NCBI GenBank assembly: GCA_030248295.1
Contig: JASANH010001202.1
Span: forward strand, 124,001 to 188,000
From: Mesodorylaimus sp. YZB2_4
Lineage: Eukaryota > Nematoda > Enoplea > Dorylaimida > Dorylaimidae
Length of the DNA: 64,000 nucleotides
Direction: 5' to 3'
The translations under genes and the position numbers were made by a program. Shown here one piece after another: positions 1 through 13,189 of the stretch. The notes beneath the pieces were generated by a model. It had not been told where the DNA came from. It saw only the letters and a list, made by a program, of their open reading frames with translations, and ran no database searches. Positions within the stretch are counted from its first letter, which is position 1; every line of letters begins with the position of its first letter.

Positions 1-1012
1 GTTACCAATGTTATATCGATGCAATTTCAATCTCGACATGCTCGTTGGTTCGCCGCCAGCCGTCGTTTCTCTCAAGACGCTATTGTCATTATTAGAAGAC
101 GAGAGTGACGCCGCATTAATGGCCCCGCCGCCACCCTGATGTTGATTTCCCATGATGAGCCTGGGCCCTCCGCAACGTGCACTCTCGTTCTGCTGACCAT
201 CTGTCGAACATTCTTGACTAATTATTTTACTCGACGCCACGCCGTGTCGTTGCTCGTCGATCATAACAATCCGACCATCTGATCTCGTCGATGTGATTTT
301 CTTGCTAGCCGTAAATTGGCAATGATACTGTTGCTGCTGAGGAAGAACCAGGAGTCGTTGTCCGAGCGCCGCACGGTTGCCAGCTGATACGGCGTTGCTC
401 AGAACAGAGCCGCTCGAAGCTGAAGAATGGAATCGATTCAATGCGATACGACCGCGGCCACCGCTCCGACGACGCTGACCATCGGCTACGACTAAACGAA
501 GATTTTCAAATTTCTTCTCTAATCTATACTTTCTGTACGCGCGTTGAATGACGATAGCTGCGCGCCGAGCTCGTATTCGTCCTCCGTATTTCCTCTCCAA
601 CATTTCCACATGTTTTTGTTGAAAATCAGTTGATAATTCATAAGTTTCCATTAATGATGAATCGCCCGTGTCGCTTTTTCTCGTGCCCGAACCGATGTAA
701 CTGTCGTCACAAGCTACTAATGGCTGATGACCTTGCGTCGTATAGGAAGAAGCGGGGGAATAAACAAGCCCATTCCCATTTCCACTACCCACGCAACCGG
801 ACACTCCGTTTTGTTTGCCATAATTATTACTGTAATAACGAGGCAGTGATCGATGAGCGCAAGTCGCTTGATGTCTCGGCGTTGCCATCGTTGTCTCGAC
901 TAAAGATCGAGTCAAATTCGACGAATCTTCATCAGCGAATGTCCTCAACTTTGATTTTTCTTTGTCACTAACCAAAAGCTTTTCTTGATCATTCGAATCA
1001 TTAGTACCATAA
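1..1012 (-). CDS. IQSEC: IQSEC/BRAG (Schizo/Loner) Arf guanine-nucleotide exchange factor, IQ-motif exon, partial
   Basis: The reverse strand is open from position 1012 to the window edge, about 337 codons. A T-rich acceptor (TTTTTAG) precedes 1012, so this is an internal exon. Around 640-500 it encodes a block with QKHVEMLERKYGGR, then RARRAAIVIQRAYRKYR and KKFENLR. This is the IQ calmodulin-binding motif and its flanks as found in IQSEC1-3 and fly Schizo/Loner. The remainder is low-complexity Ser/Gly/Asn/Gln-rich sequence, typical of the linker before the Sec7 domain. The Sec7 and PH domains would lie beyond the left edge and are not seen. In the family these proteins activate Arf6 at membranes and postsynaptic sites under Ca2+/calmodulin control. 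The upstream first exon was not located. Identification rests on the IQ block, which is distinctive. Confidence 0.8.
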
Positions 1013-4000
1013 CTAAAAATTAATGCAAATTATAGATTTTGGATGAAAAATTTTAAAAAAGCAAAGCAATTTCGAAAAGTTTTTGAAAACTGTATTTCAG
1101 GCGACTCGCGCACACAAGTAGACCCCACCTTGTTTTTCCACCTGCGTATCACAAAAAGCGCTAACTTTAAATTTTATACACGACAATAAAAAAAGCTAGA
1201 GTAGTTTTCGTGACTGAGTCGTTTAGAATGTTATCCCAAAACAAACTATTTCTCAATCCCGGCCTTCATCCATTCTAACAAGAGGCTCGAGTCATAAATT
1301 CCAGACTTCTGTTCGCATAGCTAAACAAACAAGGTCTAACGAGGCCCAACCAATTGTTCCCTCTGACACATTGTTCTCGCCTCGTCGAGTCAAAAGGCGA
1401 AAAGCTTTCTCAAGCACATCACGCACGAGCCAACACAGCGCATCGAGCAAGCAAATGAAAACAAATACAGCTGGGAACAGTAAGAAAAATGTGGCCGGGA
1501 TAAACTCGCCTCTCTTATCTCCTTGGACAAGTGCAGTGCACAAATCTTAATTTCCCACACAACAATATCCTAAGCCGGAAGTCACTAGATAAGACCGAGA
1601 TGAGAAAATATGCCTGCCATTTTTTGCTTCATCGGTTCTCAAAGAGTCGGCGAGTACAAAAAAGGGAAGGCGACCTCGCTCGGGCCCCAACCCAGTAGGG
1701 ACACTGAGGCAGTGTTTTCCCACCAAACTTGATCCTCGTCATTATCCAGAAAAGCTCGGGTATTTATGCAAGCTAAATGCGAGATTACGTACACAAAAAA
1801 GGCGGCTTTCTATTTTTAGCTTACTAGGTAAATAGCACGAATAAAAACAGGCATCTATTCGTCGAGGGAGGGCGAGGAGCGGAGGGAGTGCTTGTGAGAA
1901 AAAGCAACGCCTTCAATTCGAAACGGTCATCCGAAACCAAGCAACCAAAGCGTCCGGCCTCCATTAGGAAGGCGCGATTCTATTGGCGTGCTTTTCGGAC
2001 ACTAGCATTTTCAATAAGCTGACCCGAGGCGGTCATGGACGACAGGGCTTTCATTGATTCGGGACAATGCATAATAACCGAGTCTTGGTCGACCACTCGA
2101 AACCCAAACCTCGCGCCCCACAACCACTGGGCCTTTCTAAAAGCCCTATTGTATTACTATTGACCAAAACAGTTGTGGCCAGAGAAATCCATAAATGGAA
2201 ACTGGGCATACTTCTCGTCTCATCCCTGCAACCTACTGCCTAATCTCCAAATTCAAAAATGTCTTCTCGCTGTTGAATCAGAGACTAAACCAAGCAGAAA
2301 TGTCTCCTCGGGGACTCACACACACCTTTCGCCTTCATTTCGAAAATAGCCACTTTATCAAATTCTATCGGCCCTATATAGACTCGGCCGGAAAATATGC
2401 ATGCATGCACGAATTGACACTATGGAAATAAGACCAGTACTAAAACTGGACACATCTCAATGGCCTTATAATCAAACCCGGATGTCCAACCAACCGACTG
2501 CTCTGCTGGACAGCACCTATCAAAATTAGAGACCTTGTGCAAAATAGTCCATAGAATAGTGAGTTCGGGACATGGCCAAAATATATGTTACGTATGCAAT
2601 GACAGGGAAAACAAGGACTGGTCTGGCACAAAAAAGAGGAAAAACGACTTTGTTCCAGGAAGTCGCGCAAAAATTGCACCCGATAGAAATTTTATAAAAA
2701 AAAGGGGAACAAATTTTGATGAAAGCTAGAATCTTTTGAGACACATATCTCGAAAATATGTAGGAGTTCAGGAGGCAAATTTGTTTCTTGTCAAGTGGTC
2801 CAAATCCTGAGGGGAGCCCTGTCACTTTGCCTCTCGTTCAGACAGGAACCCGTCGGCCCTTAGTCCGAGGAACTCGTCTCTCCTTGCCTCTTCGGTGACG
2901 CATGTCAGTCTTTTATTCCCTAGTCCTCTGTTATCCGATAAAGAACTCCCTTTCCGTCCCTTCTTCTACTAGAACCCTGTCCAAATAAGGAACTGTGACA
3001 TCTCAATTGAAATCTTTCGGAACCTTACTCCCACGAATCTTTACTTGCACTAATCTTCCAGTCGACTTGTTTGAAATCACCCCAATTTCACCGAAAAAGT
3101 TTCTAGAAATCTTTAAATTCTCTCTTGACCAAATTCTTTTCCCTTATTGCTTGAAAATTTTTAATCAAAATACACTATAGAAGGGAGCAAAGACCAAACT
3201 CGCCCAGTTCGAACCTTTCGGCATCAGAGCATTGAAAAATGTTCATTGCGAGGCGACAGATGCGAATACAGGCCTCGGCCAAAACACCATATGCGTCAGT
3301 CATCCGACCATGTCCATATAGGGATGTGATGACTAGAATAGCAACAGCCGTCTCCTTCGTCCCCTCGACATCGAGACAGCCAATTTAAAATTCCGGTTTT
3401 TGCCTTTTATTTATAAAAATCTCTCCAACTATTCCCACTGGCCAGTTTGGAAATATGACAGGAGAAGGGCGAGACTAGTTTGCATATCCCAATCAGGGCA
3501 ATCAGCTGATTCCACGTCGAGATAACACCAATCTGGTGACTATATTTGGTCAAAACAGGCGAACGGGTGGAGTGGCAAGGTGGCATATGGCCAGATATAC
3601 GGAGGGGATAGACCGAGCGTGGTTCGTATCCGTGTCCAGTTTAGAACGGACAAACAAGACCGGCTCCGTAAGGAATTGAATATTCGAATTGGAAAATTTC
3701 TGACTCGTAGCTAATGCGATGAAGAACACCTCGTAAACAACTACCACTCAACAACGGTCCCGATGTCTAAACAACATTCTTACGCCGAGTCCACTCCTAA
3801 CTTGACCCACTGGACCGCATTAGCCCACTTACAAATGGAACCTGGTCAAATTATTGCTCGTTACAAATATGGCAGAATGACCCAGTCCGAACCATTTCCT
3901 AATAATCACCCTCCCATCCCCCAAATGACACGTATTCGCATAGCGGTACAACTCGGACTAAAGTCCGTTTTCGACTAGTTCTTGTAACGAACCAAGCCCA

Positions 4001-7000
4001 CTCTTATTTCGGACCAACTCGAGCGAGTCTTTGAAAAGAACCATGACGAGTATGTGCTCGTCTTGTGACCTAGCTTCACTTTTCGACGCTCGTCATCAAC
4101 CAGTCCTTCTCTACAAGCCAGCCAGTGCCCAAACAACTGGCACCAGTGTCAGCCAAGGTTGAACACTACCTGCGCCTCGTCCTTCCACGAACACTCATCG
4201 CCGGTCCTCAATATTGAACGAATAGAAAAAGTACGTTTTTCGCAAAGACTAGGTTACGGCATCAACTACACTCAGCCCCCCGTGCCTACTCGTAAAAGCT
4301 ATACGCTAGGCCAGTCAAATGGGCCATTTCGTACCTGCGCACACTGTCCATATAAGGAGACACAGCAGGCACAATAGGCTCGGAAACGAGTGTACATACG
4401 AGAAAGGACGCAAGGACGGAATAACAGCCCGACGCACCAACTGGCGCCCAACCAACCGACTGGCAAAGACGAAGAAAGATCTCAGACATTGAAAATCCGT
4501 TTCATGTCACCCGACTGCCACCTGACACGCAAAGAACGATCGAGCGTCATTTACAGTTTTATTGCACGCCATCGTCCTCCAGCTCGCAAGGACGTCAACA
4601 CCTTACCTGCCCCCCCCCCTCTGCCAATCATCATCCATTTCCCACCAACCAAATTGACTCGATAGTCCAAATTCAATCCATAATCTATTTCCAGTCTGCT
4701 GCCCCAAAATTCACACTCTTCAATCTCCCTCGATGCCAAAACACGCAATGCAATATTAACAAAGAATCTATGTTGGCTCGATATTATTGCTCGGGCTTCC
4801 GTATAAGCCAGCCAGCTTACACAACTAGCAGCCCTTCCTAGGCAGCAGCTGCATAAGAGAGGAAGGTAGGAATAGAAGCGGGTCTAATGACGAATGACTT
4901 GGCCAACGGCTGTTCTCCTTCGCTCGACCGACACCTAATCCCGTTTCGCCTCCTCCGCTCACTAGCACCTTGGCCAAACGAGAAAACGCTGGTCAATAAG
5001 CAACAGCACGCAATCCCATAAAGCTGGCATTAAGACCCTCGTTCTGTCCGTCAATTCAGGACCAACCAACTAGCTAAACTGCCCCCGCCCGGACGACGAA
5101 TGCTTGTTTCTCTTAACCAAACGTCACCAAAACAGGTGTGCATACTAGTCGGCTAACTTGTACGAAATTTATGTACGTACACATGTACGATCCCTTGATT
5201 GAAAACTCATCACCACTAGTCCCCTTCCCGCTGTGTGCCCGGCACGAAGTGTAGTAGGAACAGCTCTCGAAGATGCCCCTTTGGACTAGGATGATGAGGC
5301 AAATGAATCGGGTGCAAAGATAAAAGTTTGTTCAACGGAATGCACTCCTAGCGAATGGATGATATCGATACCCTGGGCGCAGGCACAGAACAGGGCGGAT
5401 GCAAATGCAACGCTCAGAGTCGAGTTTCAAGTGTTCGTCATTTGGTCAAGTTCAAAGAAACACGATTGGAGCAAACAGAAAATACATTTGGGGTCCATCG
5501 AATTCAGCACAACTTTGTAGGGCGAGAAGAGGGGGAATTTTTAGAATTGGGCAAGGGAATAAATTGACCTTGATTTACTCGACCATCTACTTCTCTCAAA
5601 TTCCAACCACTCCACACATCGCTCAAAACTAGTGACTGTTTCCACTTGGGGGTTAAGCGCGAGGACGGATCATTTTATGGCCATAAATCCCAAAATTATT
5701 CAAGCCACTCAAAAATTCTCAAATTATTCCCAAAACGAGCCATCTTCACAATTTTTTAAAGGAAGGACAAAACATTAAAAAATTCCTCACCTCTTTGACT
5801 GATCCGATTTGGTCAGTCGACATGAGAAATGTCTTTTCAATCGTGTCTCGTCCGATTTCTTGGCCGATGCTCGATCGGACGTATTACGTGCGAATAACAA
5901 GACCATATTTGATATAGAATGTTGGTGGGTAACTTGTTTCCTTAAATCACTCCCCAGTCGCCAAGGCCGTCCCGACTACTCGGATCGGATAGTGAGTACA
6001 GGGAGGAGTAGGCAGACACGACTGTCCGAAAGGTCACTCGGCATTGGAGCGAGGTCGAGCGAATCGTCCTGAGTGAGTGCTCGAAAACACGGCACCATCT
6101 GCCTCCTTATTTCTATTGACCTTGCCGCCCCCCTCGGCCATCCGAAATGCCAATGGCTGACGAGTCAGAGTCGGAACTCCGGCGAGGGCAGGTGCCCAAC
6201 AGACGACGATAGGCCATTATAAGCGTATTAAACGTCCCGTTATTGCTTTCGGGCCAGAATAGGAAGACAGGTGGCGTGCAGACATTCCTTCGCTAAACTG
6301 ACTATCAATCCTCCATCCAACACGCTTTACTCCTATTCACGGCCTGTCCACTCGTAGCTCCGGCTAAATCGCGAACCATCTGTCGTCTACTCGGCTTGGC
6401 TCTTTTTCAATCTTGCACACAAGAAAAAGTATTCTTTCCTATCGAACGAGGGGAACATAAAACACGCCTTATTAGGTCAAACTGCTTGTAAGGAGGCGTT
6501 GGTGCGAAAGTTCAAAGAGGTCTTTGTCCAGTCCAAGGGAGGGGGTACATGCGACAACGTGTTCGGAATCTTCGAGATGAAGTGTGAATGTCCTAACGTG
6601 CTAAGCGGCCATGGGGCCGTGCAATGGGGTAGTCTGAAGACTGAATACTGATACGCGTTACCATCCTTTGCATGCGATTTGTGGCCAAGGTGAGGAGGAA
6701 GACACCATCCTACTGCAAAGGAGGCGAATTGGAACCATCGACGCCAGAAGAGATCGATATGGCGGAGAAGTTATGGTTCCATATAGCACTTACTTTCACC
6801 TTCAAAGAAAGCTCACCATGTGAGAAATCCTTCTGATCAGGAGGCAGGAAGTGCACGTGAGAATCCCTGTTGTCGGACAAGAACGTACAAAACCAAAAAA
6901 AAAAGGTTAGAAGCTCGACATTTCCATCGAAGACTGCACCGAGCTGGCCTTGCGCGTAGGCGATCACAAGTCATGATCCGCCTCCACGGCACACACAACC

Positions 7001-9025
7001 TATTATCGACTCGAAGCCAGTGCATCTACTCAAATTCGACACTAGACCAGTCATATTCCCACCTTCCATTCCCCCATTGGAAGCCATTTCATAAGACCCC
7101 ATACTCAAGAGCCATCCTCAAACCTGAGCACCTCGTCCACAAACACCATTCATCATATGTACAAGAATTTTCTCCGCGTCCAGCCCATAATTTTAGACCA
7201 GAGCAAGGAAGACAAACCAGAGAAACCTCTCGGCATTCATCTGAGATTTCTACACTTTCCAATGCCTGTTCTCCCTCGAAACTAGGCCATAAGCTCGATT
7301 CAGCAAACTTCTTAATTCTTCTCTCACAACACAAGTCTTGGATTTGTTTTCACATACTCTTTCACTCCACACTTAAAAACTTTTTCTTGCACTGTCAACA
7401 TTCGACGCCACCTGCCTGACTCGAACCGGCTTGAAGCCAAAGGGCGGCCGACTCTCGCCCAGAGCACACAGGGTTTGAGAAAAGTTCAAAACAATGACAG
7501 AAAAACTTTCAATCACGATTCACTCGCTGACCTCGAACCGCCCTATTGTCGTTTCCGTTTTCATTTCTCAGACATTTAGACAGGCTCCAATGCAAAGTAG
7601 TTTGTAAACAAAGTCAATCATCGACATTTGTTTGGCCAGTGTGCCTGTCGGACGTGTTTTGACAGACACCTTGGCTTTGGTCAATATTGACCTACAGACT
7701 GTAAATGGTGGCGGCTCGGTGGTCAAGCCGCAAAGACCACCCGGGCTGTTGACCACTGTCCGCATACATGGTGTGGTGTCTTGCGCACCATTGATGGTTA
7801 TAGCTGTCTGGACACGCTTGACCAGGCCCTTGACCGTTTATACAGGAACGTTATGCACTGCGTGGTCATGACCATGCATCGGCCCTGGCCAGTCATTTTA
7901 TGGATACCGACCCTGACGGAGAAAGCGGCAGTCTCTTCGCCAGTCAGAAATGACGGCATACTGTAGAGTTTCGTAGTCAAATATCCAATAGCGGCCATCA
8001 CAGAAATCATACTAGAATCAGATCATCATAGTAGAAACGGCCCACAGAGGATTATGATTTAGGAACCTGAACAGTTTATGCCCTGAGTACAACACGTAAG
8101 AACAGCAAGCGGCAGGAGAATTATCCAGTGAAAAGCCACGTAGGCACGCACGGCGACCAGCACTTGCGGTCCTTTCAATTAAATAAGACCAAGTGTCTTA
8201 CTTACGTAATAAGCATGGACTATGCATTGACGATTCTCTGGCCTATTGATGCACTGGTTCAGGGAATGGTCTGCCTCTTCTAAGTCGGAGCTGGCACGAG
8301 ACCGAGAGCGAGATCGAGTGTCCGATTTGATTTGCAGGCATCGGTAGAGAACTGGTCTTGAGTCTGAACTGCTCTGTGAGCACTTAAGGCTCAGGTCAGT
8401 CAGAACCCCTATGACGGCCAGCACGTGTGGCTGCCCCAATCCCTGAATTGTGAGTCTACACGGCCCTTGTGGTGTGATGGCTAGTAAACTATAACACTGC
8501 GCGGGGTCTGTGGACTGCGTGGGGTGACTCCTCTAGCTTGAGCCATCCTGGTCAGCCCTGGATAGCCCTATGGCCAGCCACGGATTTCACTTATAATAAA
8601 GATTTTTACTATGCTATGCTATTTACTCTCTTGCCAAACACTTATCAGCCGCTCCGCATGAGAGCAAGCATAAGAGTGACGAGATACCAAAGGCAGGCTA
8701 ACAGCGCAACTATCAGGAACAAACACAGCCATCCCACTCCTTGTCCTGATACAGAGGTGGCTTTGATTTAGAAAGAGGCCCCATGGGAACGATTCTCGGG
8801 CACAAAAAAAACGTTAGCTTAAACGGAAGTCGAAGCCGCATCTCTGGACTTTTAGTCCCCAGATGCACCATTGCCACGAGGAGAACCCTGCTTGCAACAT
8901 ACCGCATGCCCACATTCATGACATGTATGCAGATTGACTGGCTGTGACCGGAAATTTGATTATGACAAACCAGTGTCTGCGCATTCATTTTAGGCCTTCT
9001 TTCTGGCTATGATTTGCCGAACCGT
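1013..9025. other. Gene-poor stretch, probably intronic or intergenic to IQSEC
   Basis: About 8 kb without a convincing coding exon. The open frames here are short, have no recognisable domain and often lack a true ATG. It may be the first intron of the IQSEC gene, whose upstream exon must lie at higher coordinates on the minus strand. A stretch near 6725-6835 reads as a plausible short exon on the plus strand (residues ELEPSTPEEIDMAEKLW) but matches no family I know. A dispersed repeat shared with 39.7 kb begins near 8275. Confidence 0.5.
8278..8592 (+). repeat. Dispersed repeat, copy 1 (about 315 bp; second copy near 39.65-39.98 kb)
   Basis: This segment aligns along its length with 39661-39977. 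Shared anchors in order are GCAGGCATCGGTAGAGAAC, a GAGCACTT...GGCTCAG block, CAGAACCCCT, GTCTACACGGCC, GAGC(C/T)ATCCT...GGTCAGCCCT and GGATTTCAC. Divergence is moderate, so both are old copies of one interspersed element. No open reading frame or RNA polymerase III box is obvious, so the class is unknown. Confidence 0.7.
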
Positions 9026-9029
9026 GATT

Positions 9030-9190
9030 GCAGCCTTGACACGGCGGTTAAGGCGTCTACCTCTCACGCTGGGTGCGCACTTAAAGGGGAGGGTTCGACT
9101 CCCACCTCGGTTCAAATTGATTGTCAATTATGTGTTCCTTAGACCTCGAGTGCGCCTCTTGGTGCTTGGCTATGGATAAAGTATGGCATG
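9030..9190 (+). mobile_element. tRNA-derived SINE, family 1 (Ser/Leu-tRNA-like head)
   Basis: The head carries a tRNA-like A box (GGCGGTTAAGGCGTCTACC) and a B box (GGTTCGACTCC), with a long variable-arm-like spacer containing CACGCTGGGTGCGCAC, as in Ser or Leu tRNAs. It is followed by a non-tRNA body ending CTTGGTGCTTGGCTATGGATAAAGTATG. The same body occurs inverted at 10081-10262. It is not a functional tRNA: the acceptor ends do not pair and it is fused to the body. Confidence 0.8.
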
Positions 9191-10080
9191 ATGACAGCTG
9201 TCTATCTCAAAAAGTGACCTAAGAAAGGTAATCAACCAAGAACAAGCACTTTTCTCTCCCGTCGTCAGCAAACGTGCCCGCCAATCAAGCTGCTGGAAGG
9301 AGTATTCCGCCCCATTTTGCATGACTCTGCATTTGACATCAATTAGAGTGATCAGCACGGTGGTCCTCAGCCTTGGTTACGATAATATGCACTGGCCTGC
9401 AAGCTGGCAAGTGAGACACACCAAATCACAAAAATACGTTCTGTATATACTGTGTCTGCTGCATTGTCTGTGATAAGGGTGGGTGATAAATCACCCGATG
9501 AATTGAAAAACGAAAAAGTGTGACATGCGCGTCCACACAACCCAAGAAAGCGGGCACAAGATTCAGGCACGCACACTCCTTGGACTTTGCTTCCACATTC
9601 TATCTTGTAAGACCTCACTGTTTTTAGGCCCTTACTAACACCCTTGGTACGAGGCCGAGGCCGCCCGTATCAGACCTTTTGAGGCTGATTCTGTAAGCCC
9701 ATGAATTGTAGTTGATAGAAACACAAAAGGCGATGATACATTGAAGCCTTTCGGGAAAAATGTATCGTCATCTTCAAACAGCGGAGAAATCTGAATTCTT
9801 GGAGGAATATCGATATTGAATATTGATCATACTACGGTTAGCAGTGCAGAAAGTCGACGGTTTATGCATCATCAGTACGGTATTTGAAAACTTTTACGTC
9901 TCTCTCATCGTCAGGTCAAAGACTCCGCTTGCTTTTAGCACAAGACTAGACGCCTTGTATTTTATCCCAAGGCTTGCAGCGGGTTGGGTCTGGTTATAAA
10001 TACTCGCATACAAGTGCTTGCGTGCTAGTCGCCAACCCCAAAAATCCAAGATCGGCACAGCAATAACGCGCACCCTGGGA
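9191..10080. other. Intergenic stretch between two SINE copies
   Basis: No coding exon, RNA gene or recognisable repeat was found between the two SINE copies. Confidence 0.4.
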
Positions 10081-10262
10081 TCATGTCATGTCATGTCATG
10101 TCATACTTTATCCATAGCCAAGCACCATAAGGCGCACTCGAGGGCTAAGGAACACATAATTGACAATCACTTTGTACCGAGGCGGGAGTCGACCCCTCCC
10201 CTGTAAGTGCGCACCCAGCGTGAGAGGCAGACGCCTTAACCCGCTAGGCCACGACCCCGGAT
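10081..10262 (-). mobile_element. tRNA-derived SINE, family 1, inverted copy with (TCATG)n tail
   Basis: Reverse-complement copy of the SINE at 9030. Read on the minus strand it has a clean tRNA-like head (GTCGTGGCCTAGCGGGTTAAGG), then CACGCTGGGTGCGCAC, a B box, and the same body ending GGCTATGGATAAAGTATG. It terminates in almost five copies of the pentamer CATGA (TCATG on the plus strand, 10081-10104). A simple-repeat 3' tail is typical of LINE-mobilised SINEs. This is the best-preserved copy of the family in the window. Confidence 0.85.
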
Positions 10263-10895
10263 CTACTGTAATATTTGCCCCATTGGTGATCCCTCCTGTA
10301 AATGATATTTTATTAGGCATTATCACCATTATGTTACACGTCACCAACTTGAGAGAGAGGGTAATGTCCTGAAAAGTCCTTACTAACTGCCGCGGAGCAC
10401 CTTTACGAATGGAATGTCGTTGGAATAGAAGGCTCTCATTTACCTTAGTTATAGCACACATTTAGCTCACACCTCCGTCCTTGAAGATGTGAACAGGATG
10501 AGAAGACATTTTTTCTGCTATTAACAGGATATGATGCCGTAATTCGCTGATTATGCCAGTGACTAGGACGCAGGAACAAAGGTTAAAATATATGAATATC
10601 TTTGTATGGACATGTCACGCGCATCGATCCCAAAATCGAAGAGCCCACCCTGGCCAATTAGCTAAAACATGACACAGTGGCTAAATGCTGACCTGCGCCC
10701 CCACTATCTACTATCTCTTGGTTGCTTAGAGATAGTCAGCCTAACATCTAAGCTGGTGTCATGAGCTCTTTTGTGTTCAGGAACTAAAAGGAATTAAGGG
10801 TACGACTTTGTAACTTGCCTCTGTGGTGGCTCTGACTTCTGACTTCTGCCTCGGTGTACGAGGCGAAAGAGGTACTGCGTGTTACTGTAGAAAAG
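10263..10895. other. Intergenic; upstream region of the first Cys-loop gene
   Basis: No exon or RNA gene was recognised. It probably contains the promoter of the gene starting at 10896, but no clear TATA or initiator was found. Confidence 0.4.
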
Positions 10896-12392
10896 ATGAC
10901 TACACAAAAATTGTTGTTATTGTGGACATTTTTCGGGGCATGGCTTTACTGTTTGGCAACAGGTGGGCGCAATCAGATTTTGATTACACACAATGATTCT
11001 TTTCCCTTTCCCTGCAGACTCGGCCATCAACAGCACGGCTGATCCTGAACAGCGTCTCTAAGACTTTTTATTCACCAATTCTGGTTATAATAAGAACATA
11101 AGGCCTGGCGGAATCAAAGATGGTGTGAAGCAAATGTTGGAGATTAATGTGTCATTTGCGCCCTATAGAATCGTGGACATAGTAAGTACCTGCAGAACAG
11201 AACACTCTGCGTCGCATGCTTATATATAGTTCCATTTCACCCGTCAGGATGAACAATTGGAGACTATGTCAGCCCTGGTCATAATCGTGCAAACCTGGCA
11301 GGACAAGCGCCTTGTTTGGAACCCAGCCGAGTACGCGAATAAATCAGCGCTCATGGTTCCAGCGGACACTTTGTGGATTTCCGAGCCCCATTTTCCCAAC
11401 CTGTACGCCATACTTTTGTAGATCCTTTCTGTAAGAGGTTGACCATACATTTTTTCAGCTTTATTTTAAACCCGACGACAAATCTGCGGCATCCAGTGTC
11501 AGGATTTCAATGGACGAAGGGAGTGAGCGAGCAGCCAAAGTTTCAACCTTAAATTTAGTTCTTCTACCAGAGCGCTGCACGTTCGAAATGCTGTATTTCC
11601 CATTCGACAGGCAGAAATGTAAGATATGCATCAATGCACTGCAATATTGGGCAGACGAAGTGTCTTCCAAAAGTGAACTGTCAATTGCCAGTTCACTTTT
11701 GAGTAAAATAATTGATGGTGGAGAATGGGATCTCGAGAATGCGACTGTTTTTAACCCGCATCCTCAAACATTCGCCTGCTCCTGTGTGGAAATAACTGCT
11801 CGACGCCGATCCCTGTACTACGTCGTCAACTTATTCTTCCCAACCATCATCATCTGCGTCTTGAACACCATCAGCCTATTTGCGAGTATTGAGGCTGATC
11901 AGAGCGAGTTGGACTTTGCCTCATTGGGTCAAACAACTCTCTTGTCTCTTGGAGTACTAATGCTGCCGGTGGCCGACCAAACACCCAAGGGGTCAGGTCA
12001 GGTGTCACTGCTTGGTAAGCTCTAAACAATTATACAGTTCAAGTAGGTTTTTGATGGAGGTTAGGCTAGGCGAGGAACCAGATCGTGAATGCTGGCTTCA
12101 TATTAGCTAGCAGACCCTGACATTTTGGCATTTAGGCATTTTCTTCTTGGCAATGATCTGCCAAACTTTGCTGGCAGCCTTGACTGCAGTTTATTTGAAA
12201 AAGTGGCAGAAGCAAAGTGACCAACCAAATAAACCACGATTTTCGCCCATAGTCAAAATCACCGACAATCGTTCAAACTACCAGAGAAAACATGTTGTGA
12301 AATTTTGCATGGTCTCGCACTTGCTACTGATATCCTTGATCAGCACTGCCGTCTTTATTCTTGGATACAAGAACAAGTCTGGCAGGGGCTGA
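10896..12392 (+). pseudogene. Cys-loop ligand-gated cation channel, probable pseudogene (member A)
   Basis: Five exons follow the family plan: 10896-10962 (signal peptide), 11018-11181, 11248-11402, 11459-12014 and 12136-12392 (M3, short loop, M4). Exon 4 has the 13-residue Cys-loop (C-TFEMLYFPFDRQK-C), the DGGEWDLEN block, M1 and an M2 with ASLGQTTLLSLGVLML. Two lesions break it. In exon 2 a TAA (about 11063) replaces the Ser codon of the paralog at 56.3 kb. At the start of exon 4 one base is missing in ACCCGACGAC relative to the paralogs; the exon is 556 nt, where the other members are 2 modulo 3. M1-M4 are otherwise well preserved, so inactivation is recent, or the lesions are assembly errors. 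It is tandem with the gene at 13951. Confidence 0.7.
11668..11701. repeat. Perfect 13-bp inverted repeat inside exon 4 of member A
   Basis: Arms CAAAAGTGAACTG and its exact complement are separated by an 8-nt loop. They encode the SKSELSIASSLLSK stretch, which has no close counterpart in the paralogs. It may be a local templated insertion. Confidence 0.7.
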
Positions 12393-13189
12393 AATTGCAG
12401 GGTAGAATTCAAAATGGAAGGGTTTTATTAAGATATACATACCTATTGTGCATACGTCTGGAACGAAGTTCGCATTGGCGCCACCTTGTGTGCGTGTGCA
12501 GGGACTTGGGTTTTATATTTGTGTAAAGAGCAAAGCGGTCGTTAACGTGTATTTGTGCGTTAGGGCTGATACATGGCTATACTATATGTGATTTATCACA
12601 TATAGTATAGCCATGGGCTGATAACTGTGTTCTTTTCGGGTTTTAGCTGGCTTTGGGAACGGTCGGCTGTGTAAGTGATTGTAAGAATAGAAAATGGTCT
12701 AGCAGCGTAGTATATATTACGATACGTCTCTAACAAGAGCGTAGCTCAAGTCCTCATATTTGTGTTAGTGAAGTCAAGCCTTTACGCGATCGTAACGAAG
12801 GCGTATTCGCTACAATTCAGTATGCAGTATCCTGTACAAATACAGACTTTCGACTCAAGCTAAAATGTCATGGCTTTAGGAGTTAATAGCCACACTATCC
12901 TGCCCTACACAGAAAGTTATTGATGAAGCCCCGTCGACAGCATGAGTGTGAATGTGTTCACCTCTAAAGTATAAGCATCGCAAAGTTAGTCGACGTGGGA
13001 AATACACTTTTTTCCGACAGCAATCGTAGTATTCTTATGTCGTAGGTACCCCGTATACTGTACTCTCAGAAAGCAAGGGCATACATATACGTAGCTGGGG
13101 CTGTTTGGGCAAGGGCTGGAGAAACGGTCGCAAAGTGAGAGCCTTCAAACTCATCGGAGACGACCTGTGTGTCGTGTATATTCGCAGAT
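12393..13189. other. Intergenic between Cys-loop member A and the LINE relic
   Basis: Contains a perfect hairpin (12572-12615). No exon was recognised. TACTGTA-type heptamers recur. Confidence 0.4.
12563..12623. repeat. Perfect 20-bp hairpin bounded by 9-bp direct repeats
   Basis: Arms CATGGCTATACTATATGTGA (12572-12591) and the exact complement (12596-12615) flank the loop TTTA. The hairpin is bracketed by GGGCTGATA at 12563-12571 and again at 12615-12623, sharing one G with the right arm. This looks like a tiny palindromic insertion with a target-site duplication, or a fold-back mutation. It lies about 180 nt past the stop of member A. Confidence 0.8.

Noticed and set aside
6820-7419. 199-codon plus-strand open frame
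   Set aside because: Low-complexity His/Ser/Arg composition, no domain, no splice context; probably a chance frame.
9030-10262. Functional tRNA-Ser/Leu genes
   Set aside because: A and B boxes are present, but acceptor stems do not pair and the sequence is fused to a repeated non-tRNA body, so these are SINEs.
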